From: Neorhizobium sp. NCHU2750
GTDB lineage: Bacteria > Pseudomonadota > Alphaproteobacteria > Rhizobiales > Rhizobiaceae
Direction of reading: 5' to 3'
DNA: 64,000 nt
Assembly (NCBI RefSeq): GCF_003597675.1
Contig: NZ_CP030831.1
Location: 62,001-126,000 of the forward strand
Shown in pieces: positions 24,472 through 33,372 of the stretch (within the stretch, counting starts at the first letter, position 1; every line of letters starts with the position of its first letter). The position numbers and the translations under genes were made by a program. The notes under the pieces were generated by a model. The model did not search any database, was not told where the DNA came from, and was given only the letters and a program-made list of their open reading frames with translations.

Positions 24472-25779
24472 TCAGGCCTTGATGCCCTTGAAGCTGAAGT
24501 CGTCCAGCTTGAGTTTGTAGGCGCTCTCGTAGCGCTTCGTGACAGCGTCGAACTCGCCCGTTTCGATAGACTTGGCATAGTCTGCCTGAGGTCGGTAATC
24601 TGCAGGCTTCTCGATGCCGGTGGCAGTGAAGTAGTCGTCGTACCTGATCGGGGCGAGCGGCGCCTGAGGGTCCCATTTGTCGCCGCTGATGACATGCGAC
24701 AGCAGCTTCGGATCGAAGGGCAGGTTCGGATTGTCCACGTAGCGCGCCAGAACACCATCAACATTGTCTTTGGTGACGAGAAGCCCATTGAACCCCACGA
24801 ACCTTTCCGGGGCGGACGCCTCATAGCCGTTCAGAGCATCGAAGAGCCGGGCGACAGCCTGGACACCGTAATAGGCCGGAGACTGGAACGCGGTGGCCGC
24901 GACTTTTCCGGCCTTGATTGCCCTGAAGATATCGGTTGCGCCATCCGCTCCAACCGTGAGCACTTCCTCACCGGCCTCGATCTTGAGACCGCGCAGCGCT
25001 GCCAGAACCCCGGTCAGCGATCCATCATTCTGGGCGATAATGCCGTTGGGCACGCCGTGGCGGGCGATGAGGTCCTCGGTCGCTTTCTGCCCTTCCTCGG
25101 CGCTCCAATTGCCTGGCAGACTTCCGGCGATCGTTACACCGGGAAATTCGGCAAGCGCACGCTTCACGGCCGCCGTGCGCAGATTGTCGTAGGATGAACC
25201 CTTCGAACCGGTGATATGCAGGAATTTGGCGTCCGGCCCGAACTTCTTCACCGCCAGGCCAATGGTGTATTTGACGGCTTCATACATATTACCGCCGCGA
25301 TTTCCGTCCTCACGCGCAACGATTGCCTGCGCAAAGCCGGTTCCGGCGTCAATCGGAGATGTCCAGGGAATGTTGTTGCCGACATTGACCACATAGCCGC
25401 CGCCCTCTTGCGCTGTCCGGGCAATCCGCTTCAGACTGCTCCCGTCGGCGCTGACGATGAGGAAGAGTTTTGCACCTGCCGCAGCGGCGGACTGCGCCTG
25501 CGTAACGGCCGTGCCATCGTTGAGGTTGAACGTCGTCGAACTATAGGGAAGGCCGAGAACAGCTGCGGCCCGCTTTGCCGCATCGTTGATGATGGTGTTC
25601 CATTCATTGCTCAGCAGCAAAAGCTGATGCAGCGGAGCGGATTTAAAACTCTGAGCGCGTGCTTCCCAGCTGGGCAGAAATCCACTTCCCGCCACGGCAA
25701 GACCCGCCCCTGCCTGGAGCAGACGGCGGCGAGAAAGCGAGCTTGATAAGGGTGAAGAAGTTACTTTAGATGAAGTCAT
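24472..25779 (-). CDS. Ribose-type ABC transporter substrate-binding protein (Tat signal)
   Basis: This 435-residue protein begins with a twin-arginine signal (SRRRLLQAGAGLAVAGSGF), so it is exported folded. The mature part has the pattern of periplasmic type-1 sugar-binding proteins (SAAAAGAKLFLIVSADGSSL, NGIIAQNDGSLTGVLAALRG, EVLTVGADGATDIFRAIKAG). It is the first gene of the unit and probably has its own promoter in the 132-bp gap to the lactonase gene. The ligand is unknown; the surrounding organosulfur genes make a sulfated or sulfonated sugar-like compound possible. Confidence 0.84.
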   Translation of the reverse strand: MTSSKVTSSPLSSSLSRRRLLQAGAGLAVAGSGFLPSWEARAQSFKSAPLHQLLLLSNEWNTIINDAAKRAAAVLGLPYSSTTFNLNDGTAVTQAQSAAAAGAKLFLIVSADGSSLKRIARTAQEGGGYVVNVGNNIPWTSPIDAGTGFAQAIVAREDGNRGGNMYEAVKYTIGLAVKKFGPDAKFLHITGSKGSSYDNLRTAAVKRALAEFPGVTIAGSLPGNWSAEEGQKATEDLIARHGVPNGIIAQNDGSLTGVLAALRGLKIEAGEEVLTVGADGATDIFRAIKAGKVAATAFQSPAYYGVQAVARLFDALNGYEASAPERFVGFNGLLVTKDNVDGVLARYVDNPNLPFDPKLLSHVISGDKWDPQAPLAPIRYDDYFTATGIEKPADYRPQADYAKSIETGEFDAVTKRYESAYKLKLDDFSFKGIKA

Positions 25780-25911
25780 TTGAAGGATCCTTTCATAGGG
25801 TGAATTGGCTTATGCGGTTTGAGGTAGAGGCAATTGGGCAGTTCTACTGGGGTAGTTGCCTTGGCGTTTTCACAGCCGCGGCCGCCGCCAGTTGAAGTCC
25901 TGGCGAGCTCC

Positions 25912-26742
25912 TTATTCATAAAATCCGTCCGTGGATTTGATCAGGCTCGCAAACTGCTCCCGGTCGTGACCGAAGAGGACTTTGAGAGAACGGGATTCGG
26001 CGTATTTCCTGATATAGCTGACCGTCCGATCGTAACCGATCGTATCGTGGAGAACGCCGGCTCGGCGGGCCGGAGGACCATAATTTGTGGCGGTGTAACA
26101 AGCGTCTGAAACGAGCAGAAACCCGGGCCGCTTCTCAAGCTCCACGGCAATACCCAACATCCCGGCAGCATGGCCGCTTCCGAAGTTGAGCAGGGTCACT
26201 CCAGGCGCGAGTTCTCTTTCTCTCTCATCGCGACTGACAAGATCCCAGTTTCGTGGGGCCGCAAACCACGCCTCGATATCCTTGACGATGTAAGGCGACG
26301 AATGATCCCCCGTCGCGAAATACCGGACTGCGGTTGCGAATTCATCTTCATGTGCAATCAGCCTCGACTTTCCGAAATACTCGACGCAACCGGCGTGATC
26401 ATTGTGAAGATGCGACAGGACCACCGTCGAAATATCGTCCGGTGAAAGGCCGAGCTGCCTCAGCCGTTCCGGCAGATTGCATTCCGACGCCCCGATATAG
26501 GGCGCGTTCAGTTGCGATTGCGCGGGCCACCGGCCATTCGTTCCCATGCATTCCGGGTGACATCCTGTGTCGTAGAGGACCGTGGCATCGGTGCATTGGA
26601 TGAGGTAGGCGGAGACCGGAATGTCGATCAGACGACTACTCACCGTCGGCTTCTGCGGCGTGACAAAAGTGGAGTTGGCGATGATGAAGTTTTCGTCGAC
26701 ACGAATTTCACCCAGGTCGAGAACGAACAGCTTATTTCCCAT
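25912..26742 (-). CDS. MBL-fold lactonase-like hydrolase (AttM/AiiB-like)
   Basis: This 276-residue protein has the metallo-beta-lactamase zinc motif HLHNDHAG, with later ligands His in GSGHAAG, Asp in LVSDACYT and His in LFGHDREQF. The arrangement is that of N-acyl-homoserine-lactone lactonases such as AttM/BlcC. It could open lactone rings of quorum-sensing signals or of lactones made in the pathway. It lies 79 bp after the acyl-CoA-dehydrogenase-like gene on the same strand. The substrate cannot be told from sequence alone. Confidence 0.82.
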   Translation of the reverse strand: MGNKLFVLDLGEIRVDENFIIANSTFVTPQKPTVSSRLIDIPVSAYLIQCTDATVLYDTGCHPECMGTNGRWPAQSQLNAPYIGASECNLPERLRQLGLSPDDISTVVLSHLHNDHAGCVEYFGKSRLIAHEDEFATAVRYFATGDHSSPYIVKDIEAWFAAPRNWDLVSRDERERELAPGVTLLNFGSGHAAGMLGIAVELEKRPGFLLVSDACYTATNYGPPARRAGVLHDTIGYDRTVSYIRKYAESRSLKVLFGHDREQFASLIKSTDGFYE

Positions 26743-26821
26743 AAGATCTCCTAATTAAGTCACGCGATCTGGTTCAGCGCCGGCTGAGGTGAGGTTGACC
26801 AGCCTCGACGCGAAACATCCG

Positions 26822-28036
26822 CTAGGCCTTTCCAATGCCGGTGGTCCAAAGATCCGGCGGCAGGCTGCGGTTAACCGCGAAATCACCGATCTGACGCTCC
26901 TTGTAGATGACCGGATTGTGGGAGGAGATGGCGCGGGCGTTTCGCCAATAGCGATCCAGCCCCAACTCGTTGCTGAGCGCAGACGCTCCCAGTCCGTCGA
27001 AGAGGACGGTCGTCGCATCGAGGATGAGTTGGTGGACGACGACCTGTGCCTGGTAAATCTGCACCTCGAGTTTGCCGATCTCCGTTCTTTCCCTGCAGCC
27101 TTTAGCAACAGCGCGGTGATAGGCGTCGGCGGCTGAAAGTACGATCGAGTTTGCCCCGTGCGCATTGGCAAACACCTTACCGACGAGCTGGAGCACCTGC
27201 GGATCGTCGCTCGCGGTGCTGGCAGCCGCGTGGGAATATGTCCGTTTGCGTGACCGCACATAGTCCGCAACGGCAGTGGACGCCCCCCGCCCGATTCCGA
27301 CAAGCGTTGCCAGATGGGCCAATTGAGCGAAGGCCGTCAGGAACGGCCACCGCGATGCCGATGGCGCAATATCGTCATCGTGCAGAAGGACCTGATCGAA
27401 TACGGCGGTCCCACTGGCGGTCAGTCTCTGTCCGAAACCGTTCCAGTCATCGACAATGGACGTTCCTGGCGCCGTCGTTTTTATAAGCGCTATGATCAGC
27501 TCGTCAGCATTGTTCAAGCCGCTGACAGTCATCCATTCCGAGAACAGAGCGCCGGTCGTATAGAATTTCTGGCCGTTGAGACGATGGCCCTCATTGGTTT
27601 TTATGATGGAAGTCGAAAATTTGCCAAGCGTGGCATTTCCAACCTCCGTCGCTGCAGCGGAGATGATCTCCCCGGATCCGATGATGTCGATGCAACGCCT
27701 CGTCCAGGCGTTGGATGGTTCGTCGAGAAGCTGTCCGAGCAATCCGAAATGGGCGCGGAAGATCTGCGCGACATTCGAGTCTGCCTCTGCAAGCTCGACG
27801 AGCAATGCAAGGAGTTCCAGCGGTGTCGCTCCCAAACCGCCTTTATCTTTGGGGAGAAGCAGCGCACCGAATTTGAGCGCTTTCAGCCTTGCGACTTCAT
27901 CGCGCGGGAGTGTGCGTGTCGCATCTCTTTGGCGCGAGCCTTCGGCGATTTCGGCGAACACCGGCCGGAAAATTGCCACGAGTGTGCGGAATGCGGGTGT
28001 GTCGATTGTCGGCCAGGTATGAGGATGATGGGTCAA
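26822..28036 (-). CDS. Acyl-CoA dehydrogenase-like flavin monooxygenase (SfnB/DszC type)
   Basis: This 404-residue protein is of the acyl-CoA-dehydrogenase superfamily, with FGALLLPKDKGGLGATPLEL, EVGNATLGKFSTSI, GHRLNGQKFYTTGALFSEWMTVSG and VLFDGLGASALSNELGLDRYWRNAR. The last block, with the RNARAISSHNPV end, resembles DszC/SfnB-type desulfurisation enzymes, which use reduced FMN and oxygen. It follows a dipeptide-type binding protein gene, separated by a stem-loop (28086-28115). The substrate is not determined. Confidence 0.82.
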   Translation of the reverse strand: MTHHPHTWPTIDTPAFRTLVAIFRPVFAEIAEGSRQRDATRTLPRDEVARLKALKFGALLLPKDKGGLGATPLELLALLVELAEADSNVAQIFRAHFGLLGQLLDEPSNAWTRRCIDIIGSGEIISAAATEVGNATLGKFSTSIIKTNEGHRLNGQKFYTTGALFSEWMTVSGLNNADELIIALIKTTAPGTSIVDDWNGFGQRLTASGTAVFDQVLLHDDDIAPSASRWPFLTAFAQLAHLATLVGIGRGASTAVADYVRSRKRTYSHAAASTASDDPQVLQLVGKVFANAHGANSIVLSAADAYHRAVAKGCRERTEIGKLEVQIYQAQVVVHQLILDATTVLFDGLGASALSNELGLDRYWRNARAISSHNPVIYKERQIGDFAVNRSLPPDLWTTGIGKA

Positions 28037-28085
28037 GGGCGTTCACTTACAATTTGGAAATAATGACGGTGTTGTCGCGCTACGT

Positions 28086-28115
28086 GGCAGGCGGCGCCTG
28101 TGGAGCCCGCCTGCC
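28086..28115 (-). terminator. Intergenic stem-loop after the binding-protein gene
   Basis: GGCAGGCGG (28086-28094) pairs perfectly with CCGCCTGCC (28107-28115) around a 12-nt loop. In the minus-strand transcript it begins 10 nt after the stop of the binding-protein gene, with no U-run behind it. It looks like a processing or mRNA-stabilising hairpin, of the sort that lets a binding protein be made in excess, rather than a full terminator. Confidence 0.45.
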
Positions 28116-28124
28116 GGATAAAGC

Positions 28125-29720
28125 TCAGCTTCCCAGCCACGCAGCGGCGAAGTCGACCGAATGCCCGGACGAATCCTCGGTGTGGTTGTGCAGCGTCTTG
28201 CGATAGAGCGTCAGGTTCTGGAACTGAACGAGGTTTACCGCCGGCAGATCGCGGTGAAGGATGTGTTGGAACCTGACGAAGTATTCTTTGCGCTTCGCCG
28301 GATCGATTTCGATCGATCCTTTCTCGAAGATCTCATCGACCTCGGCATTGCTGTAGCCGGAGTGATTGGACCACGGCACGCCCTTCTTGATGTTCTTCGA
28401 CCAGTAGCCGCGCTGGATGCCGTCCGTCGGATCATAACCGTTGGCAAGATGCTGGAGGTCGATATCGAAGGCCGCGTCGGTATAGACGCTCTTGATGTAG
28501 GTCGCGTAGTCGTAGCTCTGGATCGCCACGTCGACGCCGATGTCGCCGAAGGCGGATCGGAGGAATTCTGCGCCGACACGGGTTGGCCCGTAGACAGGAT
28601 TGTAGGTAAGGCGCAGCGCGAACCGTTTCCCATCACCACCACGCTTGTGGCCGGCCTCATCAAGAAGCGCTTCCGCCTTGGCCTTGTCGAAGGCATAGAA
28701 GCCGATACTTGGATCGTGATATTCTGCCATCGACGGTGCAATCGCGGTCGGGGACGGCACAGCATATCCCTTCCAGACGAGACGGATGTAGTCGTCGATA
28801 TTGATGGCGTGAGCGAAAGCCTGGCGAACACGCAGATCGCTGAGAATCGGATGATCCAGACGGAAAAACAACTGGTTCAGACTGCCTTCAAGCTCGTAAC
28901 CGCGAGTCTCGACGCCGAAGCGCGGATCGTCGCCAAGGCGCTTGATCTCGTCGAGCGGCACGGGTGTGTGATAGCCTACATCGACGTCTCCCGCCTCGAA
29001 AGCCGCCCCGCGGGCGCTGACATCAACGATAAACCGTGTCACCACAGCATCGAGCAGGGGCAGATCCTTGATCCAGTAATCGGGATTGCGTTCGAGCAGG
29101 ATATGGCTGCCGCGTTCCCACTCCTTGAACACGTAGGGGCCCGTGCCTATCGGTTTTGCGTTATAGGGGTTCGCCCGAATATCCGTCTCTTCGTAGAGGT
29201 GTTTCGGGATGATGGGCGAAGCGATGCCGGAAAGGGCCGGCAACAGGAATGGAACCGGTGTCTTGAACTGGGCGACGACCGTCAGTGGATCGGGCGTGTC
29301 GATCTTTTCGAGCGATGCAAACGTCACACGCCGGCGCGGATGGGTTTCCTTCAACGTCAGCAGCGAGAATGCAACGTCCGCGGAGGTGAACGGTTGACCG
29401 TCATGCCACTTGATGCCCGGGCGCAGGTGAAAAGTGTAGGTCTTTCCATCCGCGCTGATATCCCAGCTCTCCGCAAGATGTGGTTTGAAGGTCCGGTCGA
29501 AACTGACCTTCAACAACCCTTCGATGACACGGGAACCGACGCCGGCGTTGCCGGTGTTCTGGAACAATTCGATGAGCATGGCGGGTTCGCTGGCGGCGAC
29601 GATGCGGGCGGTACCGCCACGCACCGGCGTAGTTTGAGCGAACGAAATACCGGGTATGGCGGTACCCAATGCGCCGATTCCGAGGGCGGCGTTGAACGTC
29701 CGGCGCGACAGTTTGATCAT
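28125..29720 (-). CDS. Dipeptide/oligopeptide-type ABC substrate-binding protein
   Basis: This 531-residue SBP_bac_5 family protein has an N-terminal signal (basic LSRRTFNAALGIGALGTA, then SFAQ), possibly Tat because of RR. The mature protein has typical segments: LAESWDISADGKTYTFHLRPGI, WHDGQPFTSADVAFSL and GTGPYVFKEWERGSHILLERN. It works with the two permeases and the double ATPase upstream in the same strand. In organosulfur clusters such DppA-like proteins may bind sulfur-containing peptides or glutathione; the ligand is not known here. It is the last gene before the stem-loop. Confidence 0.87.
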   Translation of the reverse strand: MIKLSRRTFNAALGIGALGTAIPGISFAQTTPVRGGTARIVAASEPAMLIELFQNTGNAGVGSRVIEGLLKVSFDRTFKPHLAESWDISADGKTYTFHLRPGIKWHDGQPFTSADVAFSLLTLKETHPRRRVTFASLEKIDTPDPLTVVAQFKTPVPFLLPALSGIASPIIPKHLYEETDIRANPYNAKPIGTGPYVFKEWERGSHILLERNPDYWIKDLPLLDAVVTRFIVDVSARGAAFEAGDVDVGYHTPVPLDEIKRLGDDPRFGVETRGYELEGSLNQLFFRLDHPILSDLRVRQAFAHAINIDDYIRLVWKGYAVPSPTAIAPSMAEYHDPSIGFYAFDKAKAEALLDEAGHKRGGDGKRFALRLTYNPVYGPTRVGAEFLRSAFGDIGVDVAIQSYDYATYIKSVYTDAAFDIDLQHLANGYDPTDGIQRGYWSKNIKKGVPWSNHSGYSNAEVDEIFEKGSIEIDPAKRKEYFVRFQHILHRDLPAVNLVQFQNLTLYRKTLHNHTEDSSGHSVDFAAAWLGS

Positions 29721-29777
29721 GAAATTCTCCTGGCTCGTGAAGTTTCGGGTTCTGTTGTTTTAGGGAGTCCGTTGCCG

Positions 29778-31448
29778 TTACGAAGCTGCTGCGATCAGCT
29801 TCCTCGTGTATTCATGGGAGGGATTGCTCCATAGATTTTGGTGGTTGCCGCGCTCGATGATGTGTCCATCCTTCATGACCATGATCCTGTCCGAGATGTA
29901 TTTCACGACAGCCAGATCGTGGGAGATGAAGAGATAGGAAAGACCGGCTTCCTCCTTGAGATCGGCAAGCAAGTTGAGAATTTGCGCCTGAACGGACACG
30001 TCGAGTGCCGATACCGGTTCGTCGCAGATGACGAGCGAGGGCCGCACGATCAGGGCTCTGGCAATCGCGATCCGTTGACGCTGCCCACCGGAGAATTCAT
30101 GGGGAAAGCGCTCCACCGCCGAACGTGGCAGGCGGACCTGGTCGAGAGCTTCGCTTATGCGCGATTGCCTGTCGGCGGAATTGCGATACTTGTGTGCATG
30201 CAGCACGCTATCGAGAATATCTCCAACGGTCCGGCGCGGGTTTAGGGAAGAATAAGGATCCTGGAAGATCATCTGCACGCGCCCGCGGAAGGCGCGCAGG
30301 TCGGCTCCACCTGCGTGGGTGATGTCCTGACCTTCGAACAGGATCTGTCCGCCGGCAACGGGTATCAGACGGCTGAGCGCCTTTGAAAGCGAAGACTTGC
30401 CGCTACCGGATTCTCCGACCAGCCCGAGCGTTTCGCCGCGCAGGAGTTCGAAGGTCACACGATCGACGGCAGGCGGTGTCTTGCTAGCGGGGTCATAGCG
30501 AACCGTGAGATCCTCGACTTCCAGAAGCGCATCTGCCGTTGCATTGGTGCGCGGTTCCGCTGCAACCGGCGGGCTACGGATCTCGAAGCTGGTTGTGCCG
30601 TTGCTGTTCCTGTGGGTCCGGATCTCGTTCAGCCGCTCCGATGAAGCGTGGCGCCCATCGCCGAGACGGATCGATGCGCCGATCAGCCCTTTCGTGTAGG
30701 GATGCTGGCTCTCCTGAAACAGATGCTCTGCCTTGAGCTCTTCCATCCTTTTGCCGTTGTGCATGACGACCACGCGGTCGGTCCAGCGCGACACCAGTGT
30801 CAGATCGTGGGAGATGAGAAGCAGGCCCATGGACAGATCGCGCCGAAGACGATCGATCAATTCGAGGATCTGGCTCTGGATCGTCGAGTCGAGAGCCGTG
30901 GTCGGTTCGTCTGCGATCAGCAGGAGCGGCGTGAGCGCGATCGCCTGGGCGATCATGGCACGCTGTCTCTGGCCCCCGGACAGTTCGTGTGGATAGGACG
31001 CGATACGACGGTGTGGTTCCGGCATTGACACCAGATCGAGTAATTCCAGAACCCGCGAACGTGCAGCCTTCCGGGACAGCCGTTCATGGGCGTGCAGTAC
31101 CTCGGCGATCTGGTCTCCGACCGTATAGACCGGATTGAGAGCGCTCATCGGCTCCTGGAAGATCATGCCGATCCGGGGTCCGAGAATGGGCCGCCATGCC
31201 TTGGGTGGGAGGCGGAAGAGATCCAGGCCATCGAAGGTCACCTCGCCGCTGCTGGACGCTTCGTCCGGCAGGAGGTTGGACAGCGCAAGGGCAGTCGTGC
31301 TTTTCCCGCAACCGGATTCGCCGACCAGAGCGACAGCCTCGCCGGCGGCGATGTCGAAGGAAAGGTTCTCGACGGCAACCGCTTCACCGCTCCGGCTGTG
31401 ATATCGGACTGAGAGGTCGCGGACACCAAGCAAAGGTATCGCCATCAT
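29778..31448 (-). CDS. Dipeptide-type ABC transporter ATPase with two cassettes (DppDF-like)
   Basis: This 556-residue protein fuses two ATPases. The first half has GESGCGKST (43-51), SGGQRQRAMIAQAI and IADEPTTALD. The second has GESGSGKSS, SGGQRQRIAIARALI and ICDEPVSALDVS. Both look complete, as in fused DppD/DppF proteins. The start at 31448 overlaps the DppC-like stop as ATGA. An apparent extension upstream of that point is not needed. It powers the permease pair at 31445-33372. Confidence 0.89.
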   Translation of the reverse strand: MMAIPLLGVRDLSVRYHSRSGEAVAVENLSFDIAAGEAVALVGESGCGKSTTALALSNLLPDEASSSGEVTFDGLDLFRLPPKAWRPILGPRIGMIFQEPMSALNPVYTVGDQIAEVLHAHERLSRKAARSRVLELLDLVSMPEPHRRIASYPHELSGGQRQRAMIAQAIALTPLLLIADEPTTALDSTIQSQILELIDRLRRDLSMGLLLISHDLTLVSRWTDRVVVMHNGKRMEELKAEHLFQESQHPYTKGLIGASIRLGDGRHASSERLNEIRTHRNSNGTTSFEIRSPPVAAEPRTNATADALLEVEDLTVRYDPASKTPPAVDRVTFELLRGETLGLVGESGSGKSSLSKALSRLIPVAGGQILFEGQDITHAGGADLRAFRGRVQMIFQDPYSSLNPRRTVGDILDSVLHAHKYRNSADRQSRISEALDQVRLPRSAVERFPHEFSGGQRQRIAIARALIVRPSLVICDEPVSALDVSVQAQILNLLADLKEEAGLSYLFISHDLAVVKYISDRIMVMKDGHIIERGNHQNLWSNPSHEYTRKLIAAAS

Positions 31449-32386
31449 TCCACTGCTTTCCGCGAGCGGACTTTGCGCCTGATCCGCGGGTTGAGCGCGT
31501 CGTTGAGGCCATCCCCGATGAGGTTGAGCGCCAGCACGGTGAGGACGATGCACCCACCGGGCATGAGCGTGAGGTACCAGTGGCTGCGGATCACCTCGCG
31601 GCTGGCGCCGATCATTGATCCCCAGGTGACGGTATTCGGATCGCTAAGCCCCATGAAGGACAGCGCAGATTCCATCAGGATCGCCGAGGCAACCATGATC
31701 GATGAGACCACGATGAGCGAGGGCAGGGCGTTGGGCAGGATTTCCTGCAGAATGATCCGTGGCGCCGAAATGCCAGACGCCCTGGCAGCCATGACGAAAT
31801 CCTTCTCCCGGATCGAGCGGAACTCGGCGCGGGTGAGACGCGCGATCATCGCCCAGGACACAAGTGCGATGCCGACGATGACCGTACCGATTGTCGGTGT
31901 CGCGAAGGCGACGAGAACGACCAGCAGGACGAAGCTAGGAATGGTCTGGAATATCTCGATGAACCGGACGATGAGATCGTCGATCCAGCCGCCGCAATAG
32001 CCGGCGATGGCTCCAATAAGTCCACCGAACACCAGACCGAGAATTGTTGCGGAAATCCCCACCAGCAGCGAGACACGGGCGCCATGTACCAGTCCCGCCC
32101 AGACGCTTCGACCGAGTGAATCCGTGCCGAGTAGAAAGTCCGGATTTTCTCCGGGCCAAAGACGCTCAGGGCCGACAATCGACTGCGGATCGCCCGGAGC
32201 CAGCCACGGGGCCAACAGCGCCAGGAGCATTATAATGCTGAGTGTCATGAGACCGGCTGTCGCGCCCGGGTTCGAGAGAAAGTCGCGCAGGACCGAGCGC
32301 GCAATGACAGGATTGCCGATGTTGCTCCAGGGGGCTTCACCGGCTGCCATGCGTGCGGTTGAGGATTCGATATCGAAGCCGCTCAT
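31445..32386 (-). CDS. Dipeptide-type ABC permease (DppC-like)
   Basis: This 313-residue membrane protein has an N-terminal tail then about six helices. It has the DppC features LLGTDSLGRSVWAGLVHGAR and a conserved EAA-like loop with RASGISAPRIILQEILPNA. The start at 32386 shares its bases with the stop of the DppB-like gene (TGATG), so both are translated together. An open frame extending further upstream is only overlap. It forms the second half of the translocation channel. Confidence 0.87.
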   Translation of the reverse strand: MSGFDIESSTARMAAGEAPWSNIGNPVIARSVLRDFLSNPGATAGLMTLSIIMLLALLAPWLAPGDPQSIVGPERLWPGENPDFLLGTDSLGRSVWAGLVHGARVSLLVGISATILGLVFGGLIGAIAGYCGGWIDDLIVRFIEIFQTIPSFVLLVVLVAFATPTIGTVIVGIALVSWAMIARLTRAEFRSIREKDFVMAARASGISAPRIILQEILPNALPSLIVVSSIMVASAILMESALSFMGLSDPNTVTWGSMIGASREVIRSHWYLTLMPGGCIVLTVLALNLIGDGLNDALNPRIRRKVRSRKAVE

Positions 32387-33372
32387 CAGCGCACCTCGAT
32401 TCTGGGATCGAGGGCAGCCTGGATGATGTCGACGATAGCGTTGACGCAAATCACCAGGACAGACGAGACCAGCATGATGCCGAGCAACAGCGTATATTCA
32501 CGCGCCATGACGGCATCAAAGGCAAGCCGACCCATGCCTGGCCAACTGAAGACCGTTTCGATGACGATGGCGCCGCCAAGAATGCCGGCCACGTGGATAC
32601 CGGCCACCGTGGTGATCGGGATGAGCGCGTTGCGCAGCACGTGGCGAAGGACAACCTGTCGTGGCGCCAGACCCTTCGCCTTTGCGGTGCGGACATGATC
32701 CTGCCCGATGACCTCAAGGATAGAAGATCGGGTGAGACGTGCGTAGATCGCCATGTAATAGAGCGCCAGTGACGTCGCGGGGAGCAATGCATAAGAGGCG
32801 CGGTCGATAAGCCAGCCAAAGCCCCCCGAGGAAGCGCCGATGGTTTTCATGCCGCCAGCCGGTAGCCAGCCGAGCTTCACCGAGAAGACGATGATGAAGA
32901 TCAATCCGATCCAGAATGTCGGGACTGAGTAGAACAGCAGCGATGCCACCGAAAGAATGCGATCGGCCGCGCGCGTTGCGTTCAGTGCCATGATCGTGCC
33001 AGCTGCGATCCCCACCAGCAGGGCGATGACGATCGCAAGAACCATGAGCGTCAGGGTACCCGGCAGACGCTCCATGATGAGATCGGCGACGGGGACACCG
33101 TAGCGGGGAGATATGCCGAGACTGAAATGCGCCAGACTTGTATAGTAGTTCGCAAGCTGATCGAGCAGCGGCAGATCGAGCCCGAAAGCCCGGCGAATGT
33201 CGGCCACCGTTTCCTGCGTGGCGGCACCGGATTCGGCCGCCATGTAATCGGCGGCATCCCCAGGCGCGAGCTGCAGCACGAAGAAACCGAGCGTGACGAT
33301 GACGAACATCGTCGGGACCGCCTGAATGAGGTTGCGTAGCAGACTGCGGCCAACCCGCGTAAGCCTCTTCAT
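32386..33372 (-). CDS. Dipeptide-type ABC permease (DppB-like)
   Basis: This 328-residue membrane protein opens with a DppB-type first helix (NLIQAVPTMFVIVTLGFFVL, then QLAPGD). It contains the EAA-type loop TAKAKGLAPRQVVLRHVLRNA. The ATG at 33372 follows GGGAGG by 7 bp and overlaps the FMO stop codon as ATGA. It pairs with the DppC-like protein downstream. Confidence 0.88.
   Translation of the reverse strand: MKRLTRVGRSLLRNLIQAVPTMFVIVTLGFFVLQLAPGDAADYMAAESGAATQETVADIRRAFGLDLPLLDQLANYYTSLAHFSLGISPRYGVPVADLIMERLPGTLTLMVLAIVIALLVGIAAGTIMALNATRAADRILSVASLLFYSVPTFWIGLIFIIVFSVKLGWLPAGGMKTIGASSGGFGWLIDRASYALLPATSLALYYMAIYARLTRSSILEVIGQDHVRTAKAKGLAPRQVVLRHVLRNALIPITTVAGIHVAGILGGAIVIETVFSWPGMGRLAFDAVMAREYTLLLGIMLVSSVLVICVNAIVDIIQAALDPRIEVR

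Noticed and set aside
28161..29834. 557-codon plus-strand frame
   Set aside because: It is antisense to the dipeptide-type binding protein, whose signal peptide and family motifs are clear; long antisense frames are expected at this GC content.
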